Shown: positions 1 through 9,280 of the stretch, piece by piece | Layout: the number at the start of each line of letters is the position of its first letter | Position numbering within the stretch: position 1 is the first letter of the stretch | Notes under the pieces: generated by a model | Seen by the model: the letters and a program-made list of their open reading frames with translations, nothing else | What the model was told of the DNA's origin: nothing | The model's database searches: none | DNA from: Corynebacterium striatum ATCC 6940 | Lineage (GTDB): Bacteria > Actinomycetota > Actinomycetes > Mycobacteriales > Mycobacteriaceae | Reading direction: 5' to 3' | Assembly: GCF_000159135.1 (NCBI RefSeq) | Contig: NZ_GG667520.1 | Location: 103,969-142,946, forward strand | DNA: 38,978 nucleotides | Translations under genes and position numbers: made by a program

Positions 1-63
1 GGGGTTTGGTTTTTAGAGGTATTTATTGAAGCGGTCGGGGTATGCCACAGCCATTTGGTTGAT

Positions 64-115
64 TGAAGTGCCCCGAGTTTTGTTCCTAGGCATTTGCCTT
101 GATTTCTATTATTTT
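64..115 (-). mobile_element. Solo end of an IS3-family element (remnant)
   Basis: About 50 bases here match, with roughly four differences, the reverse complement of the right end of the IS at 7971-9277. They begin with the same TGAAGTGCCCC terminus and continue through GTTTTGTTCCTAGG. The match stops near 115, so only the tip of the element survives. The end faces left, opposite to the IS end at 9277. No transposase coding is visible beside it. Confidence 0.75.
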
Positions 116-270
116 CTGTGGCGGGATCTGCTTCAAAAGGTCAAGTCCGCGTCCGTGGTTCGGGCGCTTGCCCGCATCAATATTTTTGTTTTCGTCCCAC
201 GCCGCACCCCTGCGGGCGCTGGTAGCATCTGTTTACATACCGCAACCAGCAGCTACGGGACGCCTATTCT

Positions 271-660
271 ATGGACGGCGATGTTACTGCGCTGCTTGTA
301 TGCGCCGGGTTAGTGCTTGTCATGGTGCTCTACTGGGCCTACTACATTAGGTGCGTGCGGAGGCAACCCAAGTCGGAAGAGCGGTACGACGATGTCGACT
401 TGGTAGGCGCAGAAAGTGATGGCGTCCTTTTCATTTATCCTTACTGCTCGCTCAATATGGGCGCTGGCGGTGCCATGGGGCTGGTCGCAAGTGCCAACCC
501 TCGCGAGTTTGTCTACACGGTGCTGAAGGTTCCGCTCGTGGCAGCTTTCGTTATCGGAGTCATTGGATTTACAAGCGCGGTCGGGGTTCCGCTTTCGTGG
601 CCTTTTGTTCCGCGTTGGGCCGTCGATATCCGTAAAGCAAAGCGTGCCCAAAGGCGTTAG
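271..660 (+). CDS. Hypothetical two-helix membrane protein
   Basis: I do not recognise a family. The 129-residue product has a hydrophobic segment at about residues 5-27, followed by charged residues (RCVRRQPKSEER). A second hydrophobic stretch lies at about 88-112 and the C-terminus is basic (RKAKRAQRR), which looks like a small inner-membrane protein with a cytosolic tail. No strong ribosome-binding site precedes the ATG; the nearest purine-rich run is GGGACG. It lies between an IS end and the 3' end of jetD and is convergent with the Wadjet operon. An ORF antisense to it at 310-669 has no such features. It could be a non-functional passenger of the IS region. Confidence 0.45.
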   Translation: MDGDVTALLVCAGLVLVMVLYWAYYIRCVRRQPKSEERYDDVDLVGAESDGVLFIYPYCSLNMGAGGAMGLVASANPREFVYTVLKVPLVAAFVIGVIGFTSAVGVPLSWPFVPRWAVDIRKAKRAQRR

Positions 661-744
661 CGCAGACAAGGCAGAAAAGAGAAATGGAAGAATAGCTACT
701 GCAGGAAGAGGCCATTTTGTCCAGCGTTCGCGGGGGTGGCAGCG

Positions 745-1881
745 TCACGCTGCTGCGAGCGTTGCATGAATCACCGCATTCACATGAGCAAATGGAATCC
801 GCTCCTGCTCAATGCGCAGCCGGCCCGCAGTGAAGAGAAGGCGGTAGGCGCGCTGCTCTTCGGTGGTGAGGTGGGTAAGGGTGGCGGAGCCGTCGCCGGG
901 GTCGGGGACGGCCAGGTGCTGGAATTCGGTGACGGTGGCGGTGTCCATGAGCAGTGACGTCGTGTGGGGGAAATGGGCGCGCACGGCGTTGAGGATGGCA
1001 AAGCCGGCGGCGTCGAGGTCACCCCAGTAGGTGATGTCGACGCGGTTAAGCCAGTCCAGTGCGTGGAGTTGGTGGGCGGCGGTGCCGGCACCGAGGAGGG
1101 CGACGGTGGGAGGGGAGGTGTCCGAAAGCGTGGGCAAAGCCAGGAAAGTTTGTTTGTTCTCCACTATGAGGACGCGGGGAGGGGTATGCGGGAAAAGCGT
1201 GGCGGCGTGGGCTAGGGGGATTTCGATATCGCTGAGCGCTGGAGCGTGGTTGAGGTAGCGCAGGCGGACTCGGGTGTCGCTACGGCGCAGGTCTAAGTCT
1301 GTGATGTCGAACGGCGCGAGGAGCGTGAGGAGTAGGCGGCGGTGGGTACCAATCCACTTGCCGTCCACACCTTCGACCGGCACGGCGCGCTCCCACTCCC
1401 CGGAGTCAGGGTTGGCGCGCAGCCAGGTCAGGCACGGTCCTAGGCATTCCAGGTCATAGGCGCTTAAATCCTTCCATTGGGTATAGCTGCGGCGGACGGT
1501 GTGGGCGAAGTCGGGGGAATCGGGAAAGACGGCAGCGATGCTGTGCGCTCGTTCACGGGCGCGGGCGTACTCGAGGTTAAGGCCCGCGGCGGTGGCGATG
1601 CGTTCGGCACCGTTGATTGTGATGCGAGCCGGTATGTTGTTCGTGCCCAGGCCGGCGCGCGACCAATTGCGGGACTCGTAGATGACGTCCTCCTGGTGGG
1701 GCCAGCGCTGCCAGGCACGGATGAAGCCCTGCGTGGCGTCGATATCGCGGGCGGCAGCAGTGGCAGTGGGCGGGTGCAGGGGCCAGTCGACGCGCACAGA
1801 ATCCGGGTCAGCCAGTGCTTCGGCAAAGTGATTGCGCAGGTATTTCGACGCGTGTGCTTGCAGGTCTTTAGGGCTGCGCAT
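745..1881 (-). CDS. jetD: Wadjet subunit JetD/MksG, toprim-type DNA cleavage protein
   Basis: The 378-residue product is the nuclease subunit of the Wadjet (JetABCD/MksFEBG) system, which cuts circular plasmid DNA extruded by the SMC-like JetC motor. An N-terminal DUF3322-like half is followed by a DUF2220/toprim half related to topoisomerase VI subunit A. The acidic metal site is visible as E241 in LIVENKQT and D288/D290 in YWGDLDAAG. The start ATG lies 14 bases inside the end of jetC, implying translational coupling; upstream in-frame codons read through jetC sequence and were rejected. It is the last gene of the operon, and a short GCAGCGT/ACGCTGC repeat overlaps its stop. Length and catalytic residues look intact. 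The family role comes from published work; activity here is inferred. Confidence 0.9.
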   Translation of the reverse strand: MRSPKDLQAHASKYLRNHFAEALADPDSVRVDWPLHPPTATAAARDIDATQGFIRAWQRWPHQEDVIYESRNWSRAGLGTNNIPARITINGAERIATAAGLNLEYARARERAHSIAAVFPDSPDFAHTVRRSYTQWKDLSAYDLECLGPCLTWLRANPDSGEWERAVPVEGVDGKWIGTHRRLLLTLLAPFDITDLDLRRSDTRVRLRYLNHAPALSDIEIPLAHAATLFPHTPPRVLIVENKQTFLALPTLSDTSPPTVALLGAGTAAHQLHALDWLNRVDITYWGDLDAAGFAILNAVRAHFPHTTSLLMDTATVTEFQHLAVPDPGDGSATLTHLTTEEQRAYRLLFTAGRLRIEQERIPFAHVNAVIHATLAAA

Positions 1882-4800
1882 AGTCGGGGTCCTGGTAGGT
1901 GGAGGCGTCGATAAGCGAATAGCCCGTGCGCGCCCGCGGGCGGCCATTGATGGTGGGCTCATCGTACTTGACCACAATCGTGCCATCCACGTAAGGAGAC
2001 AGCGTCTGGATGAGCTTGAAAGGCGTGGCCAGAATCATGTGGAAACCAAAAGACGTAAAGACGGACATGGCAGTGCGGGTAAAGGTGGGATCGGCGCGGT
2101 CAAAGGCCTCATCCAGAATGATGGAACCATAGGTGGGCACGTCTTGGTCCGGCTCCGCCAGCCGGAAGCGCAGGGCCGCAGCCAGGCAGAAGAAGACGAG
2201 CTTTTGTGCTTGGCCGCCAGACAGTGAGGCGGAATCCTGATAGGTATTGGCTGTCGTTCCGTCGGGGTACAACTCACGGCCGATAAAGCTCACGTGCCGG
2301 CGGGTATCTAGCACCACGTTGCGCCAGCGGAGATCCTCTGGCTGGCTCGAGCCCAAGCGGCTCAAGATCTTGTCCAACGCGTGGTAGCGCGCAAGGGCAG
2401 CCTCTGTATCATCGGAGCTGAATTCGCCCAAGCTGTGGGAGGTGGCGGCATCAAGATCCCGCTGGAAATCCTGGACCACCTGGCCGCGAGCATCCTTGAC
2501 GTCGATGCGCAGGGTGCGCTCACCGTTGAAGGGAGAGCGCTCCAGGGACTTGTTGATGAATTCCATGCGCCTCTCAATATCACTGCGAGCACGGCGCAGG
2601 TCTGTGGTGAGGTGGGAGAGGTTTCGCACGGTGGAGCCGTTGAGAAGCTCGAGGAAGCGGGCGCGGAAATCCGCCAGGCGGTCGGCGCGTAGGAACTTGA
2701 GCTTCTCGATGCCCTCGCCAGCGAAGCTCGCCTGCGGCTCGAGGTCCGCGGCCTCCGCCGGCCACTGGGCCAGATATGTGTGGAGGACAGAGACAATTTT
2801 GGCGTTGGCGTCCTCGATGCGCCGCGTGGCGGTGCGGGCGGTGTTCTGAAGACTAGCCTGCACCTCATCGCGCCGGGCATCGATGTCATCAATGGTGAGC
2901 TTGCGCTTGCCCTTGTGCAGGGCATCTTCGACTGCTTTCGCGATGTCCTGGTCCTTGATGTCGGGCACAATACCGATGCTACGGCGGCGCTCGGTTGAGC
3001 GCTCAAGCTCGCCTTCGACGTTGCCCAGGTTCTTCTGGGCGGCGTTCAGCCTGGCGCGTGCGGCCTTGAGCTTGGCCTTGGCTTGCTCGTGGGCTGCGGC
3101 GAGGGCTTGGGCCTCCGGGGAGGAGGCCAGCGAGTCATACTGCTCCTGCAGATCCTGCCGGCGAGCCTCGGCGGAGGCGGTGTCGATATCCTGGAAGGAG
3201 GTTTCCAGCACCTGCTGGGCTTTATCGCGCTGGGAGCGCAGAACGTCCATCTTCCGGTTGAGGTTCTGGACCTGCTTGGCCGTGGCACGAGCAGTGGCCT
3301 TGGCCTGCGTGAGCTGGGCGCGTAAGAGCTCAATCTTGGCGGTGTTGGTGGAACCCACCCGGTACCAGGTAGTGCCGCTAAAACGCTTGCGGTCATCCTT
3401 GATGAAGCGGGTTGAGCCGTCTTTATCCTTGGGGCGGCTTTCCAGGCCATCGCGCGTTACCGCCGGGGTGGTGGTGACATGGTCCAGTTCCGCAACCGAG
3501 TCCACACACTCGTAGTTGAAGCGGCGCGAAATATGTTGGCGAACCCAGTGCGCCATGGCGTGGTCTTGGAATTCCAGTTTGTGGATAAGCTGCCGCGGGC
3601 TGCGCGCGGAGGCCTGCGGTGATGCAAACTCCGGAATGGTGCGGTACTCCAAACGGGTGCCCACGTTGCGCGAATTGACCCACTGGTTGATGGTGTCGCG
3701 GGCAGCCTCAGGAACGAGCAGGGTGGCGGCAAAGCCGTGGAGGAGCTTTTGAATCACCGGCTCCCATTCGGCCTGCTGCGGGCTGATATCGATGAGCTCG
3801 CCGGCGAAGGGAAGCTCGGATTCGGCATAGCCGGTATCGCGAGCCAGCTGCGCGCGCAGTTCAACTAGAGCCTTGTCGATGTTGGTGCGCCGCGAGCTAA
3901 ATGAGCGCAGCTCGCTATCGAGCGCGGCACAGGCGGTGGCAGCGTCCCGGGCGGCCACGCCAGCTTCTTGTTGCTCGTTGATGAGGTTGGCGAAGTCAAC
4001 CTTAAAATCTTCGATGCGCAGCTTCGCGGTGGCCTGCAGCTCGGCGAAGCCGTGTGGACTGAACTCGTAATCATCAGTCCACGCTCCAGCGGCCGCAGCC
4101 AACCGTTGGAATTCCTTCGTGCGGTGCTCAATTTCTTTGTCCGCAGTTTCTATCTTGGCGCTTAAGGCATCGAGCTCGCCAGCGCTGAGCTGGGTAACAG
4201 CCACCGCGGCCAGGCGCTCGGCATCATCCAGGTGTGCGACCTCAGCGTTGAGGGTCTCCGACTGCGACTGGGCCTCCGATAGCTGTGCTGTGAGCGCACG
4301 GATGCGGAAATCTAGTTCCTCTGCCACTAGGCGGGCGCGTACTGCCGGCAGCGCCTCACTCATCGCCTCTGCTTTCTCCTTATCCGCTTCAGCACTAGAC
4401 CGCCGAGAGTGAAGTTGGGGCAGCGGCCCGAGCGTATCAATCTGCGCCTTGACGTCCTCAACCCGCAGGTAGGCCTGGCGCAAATCCTCAAACTGTGCCA
4501 CGGCCTCATCCGCTCTGGTGAAGGTATCCGGCACATCCAGCATGTAATCCCTAAAGAGCTGGTCCAGGCTGGACAGGGACTTCGCGGATTGAGTGCGGTG
4601 AAGAAGAAGCTGGCCCTCCACATTCTTAATCCCCAAGCGTTTGCGGAAGCGGTCCGCAAACGTGGCATAGGTCGGCGTAAAGGATGCTCCGGGGCCTTTA
4701 TACAGCGCCCTGATCTTGCGGCTATCCAAGCTGCGGGTGAGCAAGGGGCTGAGCTTATCGATGTCCTCATCGCCCGGCACCAACCCATACAACTTCTTGA

Positions 4801-5236
4801 TCTGGCCTACGGAGTTCTCACCGCCGTTGAGGCGAAAAATGGCGATGAGGGTGTGCTGCTTGCCCTGGCCATTGTCGTAAGTCAACGCCACCACTGAGTT
4901 GGTCGCACCTTCACGCAGGTATTCCGGGGTAATCTCACCAGTTTGTGTATTCTCCTGCTGCCGCCACGCTCCGCGCACGTAGGAGACCAAGTTACGGCCG
5001 TTGTGCCGACCGAGGTCTTGCTGCGAGGCGGCGTTGAACTTCACGTGATTCTGGGGGACAAGGACGGCTGACATGGCATCCAGCAGTGTGGATTTACCTG
5101 ATCCTGAGCCACCCGTAATGAGGAAACCTTTCCGCGCTACCGGGATGGAAAAATAGCCATGGAAGGTGCCCCAGTTAATCAGCTGGATGCGGCTGATGCG
5201 ATACTGGCCTGGGTAAAGGTCCGTGTGCTTATTCAT
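1868..5236 (-). CDS. jetC: Wadjet SMC-like ATPase JetC/MksB
   Basis: The 1122-residue product is a MukB/SMC-like ATPase that extrudes DNA loops in the Wadjet plasmid-defence complex. The Walker A loop is at residues 43-50 (GSGSGKST) in the N-terminal head. A long, charged, coiled-coil-rich middle spans about 250-950. The ABC signature SLSGGQAQK is at about 1004-1012 and Walker B (SIILDEAFDRAD) at about 1039-1049. The start ATG overlaps the jetB stop by 8 bases and is preceded by GAGGAGG; the long upstream in-frame extension is jetB read in another frame. Related SMC proteins partition chromosomes, but the jetA-B-C-D neighbourhood marks this as Wadjet type I. The frame is open from end to end. 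Confidence 0.95.
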   Translation of the reverse strand: MNKHTDLYPGQYRISRIQLINWGTFHGYFSIPVARKGFLITGGSGSGKSTLLDAMSAVLVPQNHVKFNAASQQDLGRHNGRNLVSYVRGAWRQQENTQTGEITPEYLREGATNSVVALTYDNGQGKQHTLIAIFRLNGGENSVGQIKKLYGLVPGDEDIDKLSPLLTRSLDSRKIRALYKGPGASFTPTYATFADRFRKRLGIKNVEGQLLLHRTQSAKSLSSLDQLFRDYMLDVPDTFTRADEAVAQFEDLRQAYLRVEDVKAQIDTLGPLPQLHSRRSSAEADKEKAEAMSEALPAVRARLVAEELDFRIRALTAQLSEAQSQSETLNAEVAHLDDAERLAAVAVTQLSAGELDALSAKIETADKEIEHRTKEFQRLAAAAGAWTDDYEFSPHGFAELQATAKLRIEDFKVDFANLINEQQEAGVAARDAATACAALDSELRSFSSRRTNIDKALVELRAQLARDTGYAESELPFAGELIDISPQQAEWEPVIQKLLHGFAATLLVPEAARDTINQWVNSRNVGTRLEYRTIPEFASPQASARSPRQLIHKLEFQDHAMAHWVRQHISRRFNYECVDSVAELDHVTTTPAVTRDGLESRPKDKDGSTRFIKDDRKRFSGTTWYRVGSTNTAKIELLRAQLTQAKATARATAKQVQNLNRKMDVLRSQRDKAQQVLETSFQDIDTASAEARRQDLQEQYDSLASSPEAQALAAAHEQAKAKLKAARARLNAAQKNLGNVEGELERSTERRRSIGIVPDIKDQDIAKAVEDALHKGKRKLTIDDIDARRDEVQASLQNTARTATRRIEDANAKIVSVLHTYLAQWPAEAADLEPQASFAGEGIEKLKFLRADRLADFRARFLELLNGSTVRNLSHLTTDLRRARSDIERRMEFINKSLERSPFNGERTLRIDVKDARGQVVQDFQRDLDAATSHSLGEFSSDDTEAALARYHALDKILSRLGSSQPEDLRWRNVVLDTRRHVSFIGRELYPDGTTANTYQDSASLSGGQAQKLVFFCLAAALRFRLAEPDQDVPTYGSIILDEAFDRADPTFTRTAMSVFTSFGFHMILATPFKLIQTLSPYVDGTIVVKYDEPTINGRPRARTGYSLIDASTYQDPDYAQP

Positions 5237-5879
5237 CTGAGGTGTCCTCCTCGGTATCCTCGGCTCGCGCCAGGCGGGCGTATTCATCCCGGATGGCGGT
5301 GACCGTGGAGGCATCGAAAAGCTGGCGCAGCACCGGCGAGACCTCCAACCGGCCTTCTGTCTCCGTGGTGCTGAGCAGGGAATAGTCATTCTGGATGCGC
5401 TTAATAGCCGCGTTGAAGCGCTTGGTGAATCCGGCCTCGTCGCGGTTATCCACCGCGCGGACATAGCCGATGCTCTCCCGGAGATCTTCTACGTCCACGA
5501 TGACGCGCTCGCCGGGCAGAGCCAGCCCCAGCTCCTGGCGCAGGTTCAACAAGATAGCGGTATCGATGTGCTTGAGCTTGTCCGTGCGCAGCACCTGCGG
5601 GATGCTCAGGCTGTCTTCTTCCACCAGGCGGGTAAAGGCAAAGCCCTCGGTCTCATCGATGACGAGCTCCAAAAATACCTCGTGCAGCCTGGCACGCAGA
5701 TTTTCTTCGTCAGAGATAATTGCTGACCACAGCACTGGTTCTTTCTGTGCGCGGATAAGTGGTCCTTGGAGCAGCTGCACTAAGGCGCGGCGCGAGTGGT
5801 AAGTCAACGTTCCTTTGTCGTGCTCCCACAGCGGGGGCTCGTGCGTAGAATCCACGCGGGGGCTGTTGGCGGTGGTCAC
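5229..5879 (-). CDS. jetB: Wadjet subunit JetB/MksE (DUF4194)
   Basis: The 216-residue acidic protein is of the DUF4194/MukE-like type, the kite-fold partner that binds the JetA kleisin and the JetC ATPase. Helix- and winged-helix-type regions fill residues 25-195, and the C-terminus is strongly acidic (ARAEDTEEDTSDE). Its start overlaps the jetA stop in a 4-base ATGA and its end overlaps jetC by 8 bases, so jetA, jetB and jetC should be translated in a coupled, stoichiometric way. Assignment rests on weak family resemblance plus invariant gene order and size; I see no catalytic motif, as expected for a structural subunit. Confidence 0.88.
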   Translation of the reverse strand: MTTANSPRVDSTHEPPLWEHDKGTLTYHSRRALVQLLQGPLIRAQKEPVLWSAIISDEENLRARLHEVFLELVIDETEGFAFTRLVEEDSLSIPQVLRTDKLKHIDTAILLNLRQELGLALPGERVIVDVEDLRESIGYVRAVDNRDEAGFTKRFNAAIKRIQNDYSLLSTTETEGRLEVSPVLRQLFDASTVTAIRDEYARLARAEDTEEDTSDE

Positions 5880-7348
5880 TGAAGCTCCTCAACGGTTGTG
5901 TGATCGAAATACATAGTGGGAATCTGCGCGGCACGTACCGCACCGTCTTCTTCAGTCCATGTGATTTTTTCTTGCGACTCCCGTCCAGCAGGCAGCGGAT
6001 GTTGATCAGCAATATGGACCAATCCCACCACGCTGGCTAGACCTTGTGTTGGGGGATGAGCCTGCAATACCTGCGCGATGGTGCACGGGCCAGAGTCGCT
6101 CACTGTCTGCCGAATCGCCTCGTGCAACTCCTCAAAGTCGATCTCGGACTCGCGTACCAGCTCATAAAGGGCGTGTGCGTCGTCCTCGCCCGGTTGGTAG
6201 GCCACGGGTGCTTCTTCCACGACCTCCCGTCCAGGGTTAGCCAGACGAATGCGGGAGACCGAGTGGATAGACATGCCGATGCGCTGTAGCGGCGTGTCCA
6301 TCCGGTGGAAGGCCTTGAGTTCTGAGCCTTGCGCGGCATCAATAGCCATGCCGCGGGCTTCTCGCAGCAGCTCAATCATGCGCCGGTCCTCCGCGAACTG
6401 CTCCGAGGACACGTAGTGGCGCAGACTCCGTGCCAAGCCCGTCATGGTCTGGTTGACCTCAAAGCTGGTTTCTTCCATATCGCGAAAGAGACGACGCAGC
6501 TGCCGTTTTCTCTCCGGTGCCACATCTTGGCCCGCTTCACTATCGAGCACCTGTTCAATCCACTGGTCCAACCAGGCGCTGCGTTCCCTATCCATAAGGA
6601 GGGAATAAAAGCCTTGGAAGCTGCGGCCCGCATCTGATTCTGCGATGTGGTCCACGCCGTTGAAGATCTCCTCCAACACATCACCGCGGTAGCCCTCCGG
6701 ATCCAAAAGCTGCCGGCGCAGCTGGTGGTTGAGCGCTTCAAGATCGTGGCGAACTCTGGCGAAATCGCTCGGCACCGCCATAGCCATATTGAGCACATCC
6801 TGGACTCGTTCCTCAGTCTCGGCGGCGGTGAGCCTTTCAAACTGACCCAGCTGTGCTTTTTCAATCTCGCGGTCAATGCGCGCGCGTTCTGCCTCCAAAC
6901 TGGCCACGCGGCTGGCGATGTCCTCATTGGTATCCCGCGCCAACCTCTGCAAAGCCGAGCTAATGGATTCCACACGCGAGGCCGTCACCGTGGTCACCGG
7001 TTGTTCCCAGCGCTCAATGGCTTCCAACGCGGATAGGGCTTCCTCGCTGGGCTCGAGTGTTTCACCACGCGAACTTCTCCCGGATTTACGCACTAACCAA
7101 CCGGCCTTGACCCAGTCATTGCAATAGTTTTGTGGGGTGCGCGGCATGGGAAACTCGCTGGCAATCACTTCGAAATCGGTGACCATGAGCTCATAGACTT
7201 CCGCCGCCGGACGCGCCCGGGTGCCGCGTGGAAAGTACTCCGCAATCAGCGCCAGAATCACCGGCGCATTATCCGCAGCGAGGAGCCGAATCGCGGCGGA
7301 ACCATGCATCAAGCGCCGGAGTGACAAAGCGCGTGCTTCAACAGACAT
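5876..7348 (-). CDS. jetA: Wadjet kleisin-like subunit JetA/MksF (DUF3375)
   Basis: The 490-residue product is a DUF3375 protein, the MukF/kleisin-like scaffold of the Wadjet complex, and the first gene of the minus-strand operon. An N-terminal winged-helix-like part (about 1-110) is followed by a helical, coiled-coil middle (about 140-330) rich in glutamate and arginine. The C-terminal region (about 380-480) resembles the kleisin end that contacts the ATPase head. The ATG chosen matches the usual family N-terminus, although no strong ribosome-binding site precedes it. The 140-bp gap upstream must carry the operon promoter. There is no regulator gene alongside, and no frameshift or truncation is seen. 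Confidence 0.9.
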   Translation of the reverse strand: MSVEARALSLRRLMHGSAAIRLLAADNAPVILALIAEYFPRGTRARPAAEVYELMVTDFEVIASEFPMPRTPQNYCNDWVKAGWLVRKSGRSSRGETLEPSEEALSALEAIERWEQPVTTVTASRVESISSALQRLARDTNEDIASRVASLEAERARIDREIEKAQLGQFERLTAAETEERVQDVLNMAMAVPSDFARVRHDLEALNHQLRRQLLDPEGYRGDVLEEIFNGVDHIAESDAGRSFQGFYSLLMDRERSAWLDQWIEQVLDSEAGQDVAPERKRQLRRLFRDMEETSFEVNQTMTGLARSLRHYVSSEQFAEDRRMIELLREARGMAIDAAQGSELKAFHRMDTPLQRIGMSIHSVSRIRLANPGREVVEEAPVAYQPGEDDAHALYELVRESEIDFEELHEAIRQTVSDSGPCTIAQVLQAHPPTQGLASVVGLVHIADQHPLPAGRESQEKITWTEEDGAVRAAQIPTMYFDHTTVEELQ

Positions 7349-7447
7349 GACTCGATTCTGACAGGTGGGACGGACATATGCAGGGGAATATGGCTCAATA
7401 GTTCGAACAATACCCTGCCATGAGAGGGGTCCACTTGTGCGTGAAAA

Positions 7448-7477
7448 GCGCGAGGCATTGAAAGTCCTCGCGCGTCA
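7448..7477 (-). terminator. Rho-independent terminator of ohr
   Basis: Perfect 8-bp arms (GCGCGAGG and CCTCGCGC) flank a 10-base loop. Read on the minus strand they are followed by TTTT. The stem starts 18 bases after the ohr stop codon and separates ohr from jetA, which lies downstream on the same strand. Confidence 0.8.
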
Positions 7478-7490
7478 GTAGACCACCTTC

Positions 7491-7910
7491 TTAGTCCTGC
7501 GCAACACCAACGTTGACTTCGATGTTGCCGCGGGTGGCCTTGGAGTAAGGGCACATCTGGTGTGCGGCGTCGGCAAGCTCTTGTGCCTTGTCATCCTCAA
7601 CACCTGGGATGGTGACCTCGAGGTCGACGCCGAGGTAGAAGCCCTCGTCGTTCTTGCCCAAGTTAACGCGGGCACCGACGGTGGAATTCTCCACGTCTAC
7701 GCCCTTGTCCTTGGCCACTGCCTTGAGCGCGGAGTGGTAGCAGGCGGCGTAACCGGCAGCGAAAAGCTGCTCTGGGTTGGCGCCCTCACCGCTGCCACCC
7801 ATTTCCTTTGGGGCGGTCATGGTGAAAACCAGATCGGAATCCTTAACTACAGCGCGGCCGTCGCGGCCTGCGCCGGTAGAGAGTGCTTCGGTGGTGTACA
7901 CGGCGTCCAT
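7491..7910 (-). CDS. ohr: Organic hydroperoxide resistance protein (Ohr/OsmC family)
   Basis: The 139-residue product is a thiol peroxidase that reduces organic hydroperoxides. The two redox cysteines are C57 in YAACYHSA and C120 in HQMCPYSKATRGN, the spacing and context typical of Ohr rather than the shorter OsmC branch; R18 in the GRDGRA region matches the conserved arginine. The ATG is preceded by AAAGGAG at good distance. The gene is monocistronic with its own terminator. No OhrR-type regulator is adjacent: upstream lies the decayed IS, about 60 bp from the start, so the promoter may be just preserved or partly replaced by IS sequence. Confidence 0.93.
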   Translation of the reverse strand: MDAVYTTEALSTGAGRDGRAVVKDSDLVFTMTAPKEMGGSGEGANPEQLFAAGYAACYHSALKAVAKDKGVDVENSTVGARVNLGKNDEGFYLGVDLEVTIPGVEDDKAQELADAAHQMCPYSKATRGNIEVNVGVAQD

Positions 7911-8021
7911 GATGACTCCTTTTCTAATGGGGTTTTGTATGTCCGCCGATTGTACGCAAGAACGCTAGTCTGAAGAGCCCTAGGTTTTGTTCCGTTTGGG
8001 TAGATGGGAAAACCTTCGGAC

Positions 8022-8334
8022 ATGCCGAAGAAGTTTGATCGGGAGGCGAAGGACCGTGTGGTCTGTCTCGTGGAAGACCGCATCCTGGCGGAGAGAATTT
8101 CGACGCAGGAAGCATGCAAGATAGTGGCACCCAAAAGTGGGCGTTTCGTGGCACACGGCGAGGCCATGGACGCAGCCCGCTCGACGTGAGGGACGCGTTA
8201 GTGAACGGTTGCCTGAGGACCTTGTGGCAGAGGTCGCCAAGCTGCTTCGAGAAAATCACCAGCTGCGCGACACCAACGAGTTGTCGAAGGCCGCTTCGGC
8301 TTTTTCGCGTCGGAACTCGACTGAGAAACGTTAA
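8022..8334 (+). pseudogene. IS3-family orfA (transposase_8 HTH), frameshifted
   Basis: The reading starts MPKKFDREAKDRVVCLVED, the typical HTH N-terminus of IS3 OrfA, in one frame up to about 8130. It continues in another frame as ARREGRVSERLPEDLVAEV and a leucine-zipper-like LLRENHQLRDTNELSKA. One frameshift therefore separates the HTH from the dimerisation helix. In intact relatives these are one protein of about 100 residues fused to OrfB by programmed frameshifting. Confidence 0.85.
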
Positions 8335-8337
8335 GAA

Positions 8338-9255
8338 ATGATCCGATTCATCGATGAGCTTCGGAATCGTTTCTGCGTCGAGTTCGTCTGCCAGATGTTA
8401 AACACGCATCGTGAAGGCGGCTTTTTACTTCGCGTGGGTGCCGCCAGTCTAAAGCCCGGGGCTTAAGCGCCCGCAGTCTTCGCGACGCTGTTTTCGTGGA
8501 GCACATTCGTGACGTTCATGCTGAGAATTGCGGCGTCTACGGGGGCCGGAAGATGAGGCGCGTACTGCGCCGCCAGGGCATTGACAGTGGCCGCGAGCGA
8601 ACAGCCCGGCTGATGCGCAGTGCTGGTCTGTCCGGCACGGGCAAAAGGTGGGGCACCAATCACAATGCGTAAGCGCAAGGGGCAGGATCTTCGCTCAGAC
8701 TTGGTACATCGTGAATTTAAGGCCCAGGCCCTCATCGGCTGTGGGTGGCGGGGTATTGCTTATGTGTGCTCCAGGAAAAGGGTTCGTGTACACCGCTTTT
8801 GACACTAATGTGTAATCCCGGAGGATCCTCAGGTGGCGTTGTCGGATTCGATGCGCACCGATGCCTTGCTGCTGCAGGTGCTCAACCAGGCGATCCCGTG
8901 TGCTGAGGAAACAACAGTGTTGCAACCACCGATTGAATCCAAGCAGTACGTCAGCATCGTGTACAACGAACGCCTGGCTGAGCACGGAATTACGGCGTCG
9001 ACCGTCACTGTTGGTGATTCCTACGACAATGCTCTGGCTGAGAATGTTAACGTCTCCTACAAGAATGAGCTGATTCATAGGCGCTCGTGGGCCGACGTGG
9101 TCGACGTGGAAATCGCGACGTTCGAGTGGGTGAATTGGTGGAATGAATCACGGCTCCACCAGAGCCTGGGCTACCGCACGCCGGTTGAAGTCGAAGCCGA
9201 ATTTTGGGAACACCACCCAAGTCAAGAAATAATGGAAATCAAGGCAAAAGCCTAG
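8338..9255 (+). pseudogene. IS3-family orfB (DDE integrase), decayed
   Basis: Pieces of one transposase lie in at least three frames. They are MIRFIDELRNRFCVEFVCQ at 8338, an HTH_21-like piece (SLRDAVFVEHIRDVHAENC) from about 8473, DLRSDLVHREFKAQALIGC near 8688, and the C-terminal core from 8833 to 9255. The last piece contains NALAEN and WWNESRLHQSLGYRTPVE. The first catalytic aspartate (normally in a WVADITYV-like motif) reads WRGIAYV. The second (normally in HSDHGSQY) reads PPIESKQY. Only the final glutamate in SYKNE survives. The element cannot encode an active enzyme. Confidence 0.88.
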
Positions 9256-9280
9256 GAACAAAACCCGGGGCACTTCACAG

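Larger units (their letters stand above)
7971..9277 (+). mobile_element. Degenerate IS3-family insertion sequence
   Basis: Imperfect inverted repeats of about 23 bp bound a 1307-bp element: TGAAGAGCCCTAGGTTTTG on the left, and TGAAGTGCCCCGGGTTTTG on the right when read from the other strand. Inside are remains of orfA (8022-8334) and orfB (8338-9255), both broken. No matching target-site duplication is seen (GTC on the left, CAG on the right), so the copy is old or has lost a flank. Confidence 0.88.
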
